Source of the DNA: Legionella anisa
GTDB taxonomy: Bacteria; Pseudomonadota; Gammaproteobacteria; Legionellales; Legionellaceae
DNA length: 64,000 nt
Assembly: GCF_001467525.1 (NCBI RefSeq)
Contig: NZ_LNXS01000006.1
Span: 1 to 64,000 of the forward strand
Direction of reading: 5' to 3'
Each line of letters starts with the position of its first letter. Positions within the stretch are counted from its first letter, which is position 1. This document shows positions 54,820 to 61,275 of the stretch, piece by piece. Made by a program: the position numbers and the translations under genes. The notes below the pieces were generated by a model, which was not told where the DNA came from, did not search any database, and saw only the letters and a list, made by a program, of their open reading frames with translations.

Positions 54820-56058
54820 ATGACCATGACCACAGGATTATCTGGAAATGAACTATTTTGTTTGCAACTTAAAAATTATTCTCCTGGGTCTATTGTTGTA
54901 GGAAATAGTGTCCATTCCTTGGGAATTATAGGGAGTGTCGGTTCAGGCTTTAAAGCAATGTTAGGTGGCGAATTAACGCAGATTACTTCACTCATAGAGC
55001 AAGGCAGAGAAACGGCATATAAACGCTTATTAGAGGAGGCGGTGAGCAAAAATGCAACAGGAATAACGGGGGTTACCAGTCAACTGATTCTCCATGGGGC
55101 AAATGTTGAGTTTTTATCGATAGGCTCAGTGATTTATGCTGAAAGTGGTGCGGATAAGGAAAAGTTTTCAACTTCAGCAGATGGTCAGGAATTATATGCT
55201 CAGCTTGATGCAGGTTATAAACCGATTTGTTTTTCTTTTGGTAATGTCGCATATTCTATGGGGTTAGGCCGAGGGTTAATCGGTAGTTTAAAAACTTTAG
55301 GGCGTGGTGAGATCAAGGAATACTCTGATATTTTTAATAAAACAAGACACTTGGCATTAAATCGTATCGTTGCTCATGCACGACAATACAAAGCAAATGC
55401 AGTATTAGGAATTAAGACAACTGTTTTGCCTTTTGGCGGTGTTAATGAAATGCTCATGATAGGAACTGCTTCTCAAAATCCTCAATTAATAACCGATGCG
55501 AATCATGATGTAGTTACCAGTGATATGACCAATATTGAAATGTGGAATATGGCTCGCTTAGGATATGCTCCTGTGAAATTATTATTAGGCACATCCGTTT
55601 ATTCTTTAGGATTAGTGGGCGGGATTACTTCAGCAATTAAAGCATTTGTTCGTGGTGAAATTAATGAACTGACACGTATGATTTATCATGCTCGTGAGAA
55701 TGCATTAGCAATTATCAATGAAGAAGCACAGTCCATAGGTGCAGATGATGTCGTAGGGGTTAAAACCTATGTGTATCAATTAGGTAATGGTTTAATCGAA
55801 TTCTTGGCTATAGGTACTGCTGTAAAAAAAAACAATCGCATCAAAACCGAATCCGAACAATTACCTCCACAAGCCATTGTTGTGGATAAAGATACTTTTT
55901 ATGATTCAACCAATGTGGACAGCATGAATGTCAATATAAACACGGGAGCAAAGCCAATAAATAGAGGGAATCTATCTTTGCTTGTTCCTTTGTTCATAAT
56001 TATATTTTTAATATTGATTCAATTTTTTATTAATCATTTCGATGCTATTTTCAGATAG
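54820..56058 (+). CDS. Three tandem YbjQ (UPF0145) domains with C-terminal membrane anchor
   Basis: The 412-residue protein repeats one unit three times: residues about 20-105, 130-225 and 245-338. Each unit follows the YbjQ plan: a first strand with VVGNSVHSLG, VAYSMGLG or LLGTSVYSLG; a GGELTQIT, GRGEIKEYS or VRGEINELT turn; a long helix; NATGITGVTSQ, ANAVLGIKTT or ADDVVGVKTY; and FLSIGS, LMIGTA or LAIGTA. Ordinary YbjQ is a single 100-residue domain forming a homopentamer. The polar tail ends with one membrane segment (about 385-404). AAGGAA precedes the ATG. No ligand or role is known for the fused form. Confidence 0.75.
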   Translation: MTMTTGLSGNELFCLQLKNYSPGSIVVGNSVHSLGIIGSVGSGFKAMLGGELTQITSLIEQGRETAYKRLLEEAVSKNATGITGVTSQLILHGANVEFLSIGSVIYAESGADKEKFSTSADGQELYAQLDAGYKPICFSFGNVAYSMGLGRGLIGSLKTLGRGEIKEYSDIFNKTRHLALNRIVAHARQYKANAVLGIKTTVLPFGGVNEMLMIGTASQNPQLITDANHDVVTSDMTNIEMWNMARLGYAPVKLLLGTSVYSLGLVGGITSAIKAFVRGEINELTRMIYHARENALAIINEEAQSIGADDVVGVKTYVYQLGNGLIEFLAIGTAVKKNNRIKTESEQLPPQAIVVDKDTFYDSTNVDSMNVNINTGAKPINRGNLSLLVPLFIIIFLILIQFFINHFDAIFR

Positions 56059-56091
56059 GTTTTTGATGGGTTGTTTACAGTCTCGTATCTT

Positions 56092-56126
56092 GTAGCTTGG
56101 GTTACGCTTCGCTGCACCCAGGCTAC
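56092..56126. repeat. Short GTAGCCTGGGTG-family palindrome
   Basis: GTAGCTTGGGTTACGCTTCG followed by CTGCACCCAGGCTAC is a shortened, degenerate copy of the repeat seen at 23413, 27204 and 49188. It lies between convergent genes. Confidence 0.75.
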
Positions 56127-56149
56127 AGTATGCTACAAATCGTTCGACT

Positions 56150-56626
56150 CTAATTTTTATTCTTTTGATTGAGGTCTTGCCAAAGCTTGTATATTTCGAT
56201 TGCTTCAGGGTGGGTGTGATAGGTCATTGGTAAATTTCTTTCCTGCCAGGGTTTCGCAAATTCATCATAAAAATTATCCAATGTGAAATATTTACGATCG
56301 TCAATATAATATTTTTTATAATCATCTCTTAACGTAATAAAAGTTACCTTTAGCGGACTGCAATAATACATCGCGGCCAAACACATGGGGCATGGATGAG
56401 CTAAAATGTAGAACTCACAATTAAGAAGATGTTCTGTATGAAGTTTCGCAGTCGCTTTTCTTATTGCCACAATCTCTGCATGCGCGGTAGGGTCGTTGGT
56501 TTGGGCTACCAGATTGGTTCCTTCAGCAATGATTTTACCATTTTCTACTATGAGGCAGGCAAAAGGCCTTCCACCTTGTTCTACATTCTCTTTAGCTAAA
56601 TCAATAGTTTTCTTAATAAAATCCAT
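56150..56626 (-). CDS. Nucleoside deaminase (guanine/cytidine deaminase type)
   Basis: The 158-residue protein is a zinc deaminase of the CDA superfamily: GGRPFACLIVENGKIIAEGTN, HAEIVAIRKA with zinc ligand His and catalytic Glu (about residue 49), and HPCPMCLAAMYYC with two zinc-ligand cysteines (about 78). It resembles GuaD-type guanine deaminases and TadA-like enzymes. TadA itself is usually recognised by other residues and is normally elsewhere, so a free purine or nucleoside substrate is likely. It lies 62 bases downstream of the AI-2E-family gene on the same strand, with a collapsed repeat between them. Confidence 0.87.
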   Translation of the reverse strand: MDFIKKTIDLAKENVEQGGRPFACLIVENGKIIAEGTNLVAQTNDPTAHAEIVAIRKATAKLHTEHLLNCEFYILAHPCPMCLAAMYYCSPLKVTFITLRDDYKKYYIDDRKYFTLDNFYDEFAKPWQERNLPMTYHTHPEAIEIYKLWQDLNQKNKN

Positions 56627-56669
56627 TTTTTAAGTCCTTAGAATGAAAAATATTTAAAAATATAGTCTC

Positions 56670-56691
56670 TAGGGTCTGTTTACAGATCCTA
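56670..56691. repeat. Collapsed TAGGGTCTG element
   Basis: TAGGGTCTGTTTACAGATCC plus TA is the two terminal repeats of the MITE-like family joined with no interior. Its right end supplies the TAG stop codon of the AI-2E-family gene (56689-56691, minus strand). Confidence 0.7.
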
Positions 56692-57780
56692 ATATTGAAC
56701 CCAATCTTGCTCAGGTAGATTTTCCACGGGTAACAACTCATAAGTTTTGAAGACATCTCCGTCCTGCGATAAAAGAATTGCTATAGGCCTGGTTTTTTCA
56801 AAATGAGCAAAAATAATCATCATCATGACTGTGATTGGCACTGAGAGGAACATTCCTAATATTCCCCATATCGCTCCCCAAACGGCTAATGCGATTAAGA
56901 TAACTAATGGACTTAAGTTCAATGAATTACTTAAGTAGCGCGGTTCAATCAAATTCCCTACGATAAATTGAATTGCTCCCAGACCCAGAATAATTTCAGT
57001 AAAAGGAATCCAACTGGTAAATTGTATTGCTGCTAAAGCGGTTGGAAAAGCAATGGCAATAATTGCTCCGATATTGGGAATAAAATTGAGAAAAAAGATA
57101 AGAAGCGCCCAAAACTCGGCAAAATCTAATCCTACCCACTTCATGACGACCCAACTAGCAAGTGCAGTAATGATACTTAAAATGGATTTTAGGCCGAGAT
57201 AAGTCTGTGTGTTATTCACAATATGGCTAATGATGTTATTCATCAGCATACGGCCTTCCAAAGTAGGGAATAGAGCATCAAGTTTTTTTAGAAAAAAATG
57301 TTGTTCGACAAATAAAAAGACAACATACAATAAAATGAGTACCATAGAACCCATAAGTGTCGTAAACACCCCATAAACGTTAACAAAAATCGTTTGGAGG
57401 TTCAGGCTTTTGATCATAGTATTCATACTTGCCAGTACTTTTATATTAAATTTTTGATCAATATTGTTGAAAATTTTTAATAAATTTTCTTGATAGCGAC
57501 TGGATGCTTCAATGACATTATCGACATTATTCGTAATGATACTAGTAAAAATAACAATACACACAGCAACTATTGCAAAAGCGAAAATCATACCCAGCCA
57601 ATTGGGGAGGAGGGGGCCTACAGTGGGAATGCGTTGAATGATGTTACTTATTGTATTAAGAAGATGCCAAATAAAAACCGCAATCACAAAAGGAATCAGC
57701 ACATGGCTCCCTACAATCAGGAAGTAACCAACGATCCAAATAATAATTAACCCCGCTGTAAAGAGAAGAGTCCGGCTCAT
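56689..57780 (-). CDS. AI-2E family (PerM/TqsA-like) membrane transporter
   Basis: The 363-residue protein has seven to eight membrane segments and the AI-2E exporter signature: two N-terminal helices, a large mid-protein periplasmic helical region (about 70-150), then ALLIFFLNFIPNIGAIIAIAFPTALAAIQF and LSPLVILIALAVWGAIWGILGMFLSVPI. Members move small signals, ions or unknown substrates. Its final codons read into a collapsed repeat element that provides the stop, so the extreme C-terminus may differ from relatives. The ATG is followed by a normal hydrophobic start. Confidence 0.9.
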   Translation of the reverse strand: MSRTLLFTAGLIIIWIVGYFLIVGSHVLIPFVIAVFIWHLLNTISNIIQRIPTVGPLLPNWLGMIFAFAIVAVCIVIFTSIITNNVDNVIEASSRYQENLLKIFNNIDQKFNIKVLASMNTMIKSLNLQTIFVNVYGVFTTLMGSMVLILLYVVFLFVEQHFFLKKLDALFPTLEGRMLMNNIISHIVNNTQTYLGLKSILSIITALASWVVMKWVGLDFAEFWALLIFFLNFIPNIGAIIAIAFPTALAAIQFTSWIPFTEIILGLGAIQFIVGNLIEPRYLSNSLNLSPLVILIALAVWGAIWGILGMFLSVPITVMMMIIFAHFEKTRPIAILLSQDGDVFKTYELLPVENLPEQDWVQY

Positions 57781-58140
57781 CGATTAACTCCTAACGAGTT
57801 GGTTCAGTTGAATGACGTTGATTATTTTGGATGCATCTTGGCGCATGAGGCAATTCCTTTTGGATTTAGTTATTTATTCACTAATATTAGCACTGATCAA
57901 CTAGGATAAGAATTATAAAAATAATTCATTCTTGAAAATAAATTCGAAAGCATATTCACATCCAGGTGGTGATGCATAGCGAACTCGGAAAATATTAAAA
58001 CTTGGTATTGAGTCATGCTGAATTTAAGTGACACGAAATTCCTTATTTTAGAATTAACGTTGGGATGCAGTAGTCAAAATCATTATTTCTTGAGGGATGA
58101 ACCCCTTTAGCTTTTAACTCAAGGAGTTCTAAAGTTGCAT
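57781..58140. other. Intergenic region, no feature seen
   Basis: These 360 bases, upstream of the AI-2E-family gene and downstream of the 161-residue gene, are AT-rich. I see no gene, repeat or convincing promoter box. Confidence 0.45.
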
Positions 58141-58626
58141 TCAAAGACAGAGACCACAGCACATATCATCGTCTGGTGTTAGCTCACGTTTTACATCATT
58201 AAACTTTGCGCTAAATTGTACGTTTTGGCCAAATTCACTTATTCTCACATCGAATTGTGGGGCAACCCCAAAATATTGTTCCAAGAAGTTATTAATCATT
58301 GCTTTAAACTTATTTCCAATACCTGGCGCAGCCATCAAATTAGTTTGATGAGCAAAAATGGCTTTATGACATTCCTCTGCAAAGTTTTGAAAAGCTGCTG
58401 TTCTTTGTTTGAGGGTAGCTGATTCGGTTTTCTTATCGTAGGCATCTATTGCAAGAGCTAATTTTGTATGAAGTTGTCCCAATTCACTACGGATTTCTAA
58501 TGAATTTTTTTTGTTCTCTTTTTCATGCTCTGCTTCAATTCTTAATTTCCCAACCATATTATAGAGCCGGGGTTTGCCTCCTGAGTCGAGATCTAATGCC
58601 AAATTTTCAAAAAATTTAAAACCCAT
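58141..58626 (-). CDS. Hypothetical protein with cysteine-rich C-terminus
   Basis: The 161-residue protein is helical and soluble with no signal peptide. Its middle has a long charged helix (LRIEAEHEKENKKNSLEIR) and a second helical region ending in KFKAMINNFLEQYFG. The chain ends DDDMCCGLCL, three cysteines within the last six residues. This is not a canonical CaaX box, because position minus four is glycine, but clustered terminal cysteines are sometimes lipidated in host cells. No family is recognised. It is monocistronic and its promoter region (58627-58753) is AT-rich. An effector role is possible only by analogy. Confidence 0.55.
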   Translation of the reverse strand: MGFKFFENLALDLDSGGKPRLYNMVGKLRIEAEHEKENKKNSLEIRSELGQLHTKLALAIDAYDKKTESATLKQRTAAFQNFAEECHKAIFAHQTNLMAAPGIGNKFKAMINNFLEQYFGVAPQFDVRISEFGQNVQFSAKFNDVKRELTPDDDMCCGLCL

Positions 58627-58753
58627 TTTATGTCCCTCTTAATATCCCGTTTCGTTATTATTTTCTACAACTGGCAGAAAATTAGCTTATATTACTCAGT
58701 TAGATTATAAAATAACAGAGAAAGTCAAAATAAAATCATTAATGGTTAAATAT

Positions 58754-59602
58754 CTAATTATTTAAAAAATGAATGGAGATGTCTGCTATAAGTTCAGGGC
58801 TATCCATATGTACGTGATGACCACCTTGGACCTCATGAAGCGTTACATTTTTTATTGATTGCATTCTTTCATGAAAGAAGTTTTCAGGATAAGGCACTCC
58901 TTGCTTGGCGCGAATAAGGCAAATAGGGGGATCTAGAGTACGAAACATCGCTCTTATCTCGTCTTCATAAGGAAGCGTAAAACCAACACAGCGTAATCGT
59001 TTATCAAAAGTCCACTGCCATCCATCCTTCCTTTTTACGGTACCTCGAGAAACTAAAGATTCAGCAGCTTGATAACTAATCGGTCCGATTTTCATACGAT
59101 CATGGATTGCCGCGATGCGATCATCAAATAGAGTGCGTTGGTCTTGATTATAGGATAAATAGGTAGCCACATCTCGGGGGAGGTTTATTGTGGCCTGTTC
59201 TATCAAATTGACTGTTGGTCCCAAAATATCAAGAAAAATTAATTTTCCGACACGTTCAGGTTGGGCGATTGCAATGGTTGTTGCCAATAATGAGCCCAAA
59301 GAATGTGCGATAATGTCAAAGTACTCCCATTCCAATGCTTTGATTAGATGCAACATCAATAGCGCATCATTTTTCCAATGGGGCATAACACCTGGAGGGT
59401 AATGGCTAGAAAATCCCGTACCTGGATAGTCAACAGCTACAAGTTGCCGATGAGGTATTAAAGGAGCTAATAAATCAAAGCTTGCCGCGTTATCCAACTT
59501 ACCATGCAAACACAAAATGGGATTGGGTTTTTCGGGATGCCAAATTTTTAAGGCAAGCGTAAAGCCTGGGACATGAATCGTTCTTTCTTCATAGTTATGC
59601 AT
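58754..59602 (-). CDS. Alpha/beta hydrolase
   Basis: The 282-residue protein has the alpha/beta hydrolase fold signatures: the oxyanion-hole segment ILCLHGKLDNAASFD (about residues 29-43), the nucleophile elbow IIAHSLGSLLA with Ser in G/A-H-S-L-G (about residue 100), and the catalytic His in VQGGHHVHMDSPE near the end. An aspartate in the strand before DPPICLIRAK is a candidate acid. The enzyme is a cytosolic esterase or lipase-like protein; many related hydrolases exist and the substrate cannot be told. It is followed by the kinase-like gene 36 bases upstream on the same strand. Confidence 0.87.
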   Translation of the reverse strand: MHNYEERTIHVPGFTLALKIWHPEKPNPILCLHGKLDNAASFDLLAPLIPHRQLVAVDYPGTGFSSHYPPGVMPHWKNDALLMLHLIKALEWEYFDIIAHSLGSLLATTIAIAQPERVGKLIFLDILGPTVNLIEQATINLPRDVATYLSYNQDQRTLFDDRIAAIHDRMKIGPISYQAAESLVSRGTVKRKDGWQWTFDKRLRCVGFTLPYEDEIRAMFRTLDPPICLIRAKQGVPYPENFFHERMQSIKNVTLHEVQGGHHVHMDSPELIADISIHFLNN

Positions 59603-59638
59603 AAGCAGTCATAGGTATATCCTTGAACTAAGCGGCGA

Positions 59639-60217
59639 TTATATCTTTAATTTATCTTTTGTGAATCGAAGAATTTCATCGCAAATTTTCTGGATACTCA
59701 TTTCTTCGGTATTAATACACAATTCGCACTGATCCTGAAAATCAAATCGTTTTAACCAATGAAGTGCGGATCCCTTTAATCGATCACCTCGAGCTTCTTC
59801 TCTTTGACTAATTACAGATTCAGAAGCATAAAGATAAACAAATAAAATCCCATATTTTTCCAATGTTTCCTTGTAACTTTTAAGTTCATCCAGGGTTGTA
59901 ATAAAGGAGTCAACAATAATATTGAACCCTTGTTCAGCGATGAGTTTCAGGACACTTGGTATGGTTAAGTAGAGTTTTGAACATAATGCTCCGGGTATGA
60001 TTTCATAGGTGCCATCGGGATATGGTTGTGCATAGCAAATATCATTAGGGACACATACTTGAGGGTTATCAGGATGCAATCCTCCAAATTTTTCACCCAG
60101 CATACCCAAATACCCATCCGTACTAAAATGAAGCCAGCCGTTATCAAGTCGATTTTGCAATTCTTGGCAAAGAGTTGATTTCCCTGAAGATGAAGTACCA
60201 CAAACTATAATAATCAT
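59639..60217 (-). CDS. Chloramphenicol phosphotransferase-like kinase
   Basis: The 192-residue protein is a P-loop kinase: Walker A GTSSSGKST (residues 7-15), a FSTDGYLGML loop carrying a likely catalytic aspartate (about residue 34), NIIVDSFITTLDEL, and the lid arginines in SQREEARGDRLKG (about residues 139-151). The pattern matches the chloramphenicol 3-O-phosphotransferase family, whose members also include proteins with unknown substrates. It could phosphorylate an antibiotic or a metabolite. It is upstream of and on the same strand as the alpha/beta hydrolase gene (36 bases apart), so the two may form one transcript. Confidence 0.8.
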   Translation of the reverse strand: MIIIVCGTSSSGKSTLCQELQNRLDNGWLHFSTDGYLGMLGEKFGGLHPDNPQVCVPNDICYAQPYPDGTYEIIPGALCSKLYLTIPSVLKLIAEQGFNIIVDSFITTLDELKSYKETLEKYGILFVYLYASESVISQREEARGDRLKGSALHWLKRFDFQDQCELCINTEEMSIQKICDEILRFTKDKLKI

Positions 60218-60318
60218 TTTTTACCTTGTGCGATGTAGCATCTGGCCCTGTATTAGGGCGATACTAGGATTTTGTGAAAATCTAGCTTAGACTGCAACTT
60301 ATTTTTTCCTGTTGCGAG

Positions 60319-60463
60319 TAGGGTCTGTTTACATTCCTACTATCTTGGCCAAACTGTCCTGATTTTCTGCACTGCTATGCTCACATACCTTATGTATGCT
60401 GCGCTTCGGTACTCGAAAATCAGACCATTTTGGTTCAAGCTAGCGAAATGTAAACAGACCCTG
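60319..60463. repeat. MITE-like palindromic element, full copy 2
   Basis: The element matches 27033-27177 end to end: left TAGGGTCTGTTTACATTCC, then CTACTATCTTGGCCAAA, and right CAAGCTAGCGAAATGTAAAC and AGACCC, with palindromic interior. Several central substitutions distinguish the two copies. No open frame is present. Confidence 0.85.
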
Positions 60464-60545
60464 GGAACGATAAGTGGTTTTAATTAATGATCAAATAATG
60501 CTAAAGTACGCTGCTATTTATTTAATCAGCAGAAGAAACGGAGCG

Positions 60546-60848
60546 ATGTTGATGTTAGAGAAATATTTGCATAAAGGCATCAATTTTAAAAGAGCTGCGG
60601 AAACATTAGATGCAGGAATAAAGTTGGCGAAGCAAGCAAATGAAGCGGAAAATGATCCTACTTTAGTACAACAAACAAAAGATAAGGTTCAGGAACTCAT
60701 TTCTGAGTACACTAAAATTTATACATCATCTTCATTATGGGCTGTCAAGCAAACCAAACTAATACAGGAGTTAAGGCAAAAGATGACAGCGGAACAGCCC
60801 CAACTTGATGAGCCCGAACTAGCTAATGGTATTAGTTTGAGGAGATAA
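60546..60848 (+). CDS. Small helical hypothetical protein
   Basis: The protein of about 100 residues is helical and highly charged, starting MLMLEKYLHKGINFKRAAETLDAGIKLAKQANEA and ending DEPELANGISLRR. It has no signal peptide, membrane segment or recognised family. The in-frame ATG at 60474 would add 24 residues, but that stretch is unlike the rest and lies beside the MITE-like element, so the ATG at 60546 is preferred. It is followed by a collapsed repeat (60866-60887) and another small gene on the same strand. Confidence 0.5.
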   Translation: MLMLEKYLHKGINFKRAAETLDAGIKLAKQANEAENDPTLVQQTKDKVQELISEYTKIYTSSSLWAVKQTKLIQELRQKMTAEQPQLDEPELANGISLRR

Positions 60849-60865
60849 AACAGTTGGTTATTTGA

Positions 60866-60887
60866 TAGGGTCTGTTTACAGACCCTA
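60866..60887. repeat. Collapsed TAGGGTCTG element
   Basis: Arms TAGGGTCTGT and ACAGACCCTA enclose TT: the two ends of the MITE-like family joined with no interior, between two small genes. It could also act as a short terminator stem for the upstream gene. Confidence 0.75.
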
Positions 60888-60905
60888 GAATAAAAGGAGA
60901 AAAAT

Positions 60906-61181
60906 ATGCCGCATCATAATTCGATTCGTCCTGAAGATGTATTGCCTGATGGAGTTGATAGCACATCCATCAATGGCAAAATAGTAAGAAAAGGTACAAT
61001 TGCTGCTTTTTTAGCAAATGTTGCGATTTTTGAAAAACAAGACAGTACAGAAAAGCAAAAGCAGGAAGCAATGAAGACAATGAAAGAGTTAGCGCCAGGA
61101 GTAATCGCAATAGGTTTGCATCAACACGTTGTATTTAAAAATAGGGAAATCGAGCAAATTCTTATAGATGCTGAATCATAA
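60906..61181 (+). CDS. Small hypothetical protein
   Basis: The 91-residue protein is soluble, beginning MPHHNSIRPEDVLPDGVDST, with a central helix (FLANVAIFEKQ) and a charged run (KQKQEAMKTMKELAPG). No signal peptide, membrane segment or known family is seen. AAGGAG lies 6 bases before the ATG. It precedes the Lhr gene by 94 bases in the same direction. Confidence 0.55.
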   Translation: MPHHNSIRPEDVLPDGVDSTSINGKIVRKGTIAAFLANVAIFEKQDSTEKQKQEAMKTMKELAPGVIAIGLHQHVVFKNREIEQILIDAES

Positions 61182-61275
61182 AGAGAAATCGATAAAAAGA
61201 ACGATGTGATGCGGTCTTTAGCCGAGTAATATCGCCTATACTATGTATTGAATTTGCTCATTTATCATTAATCTT

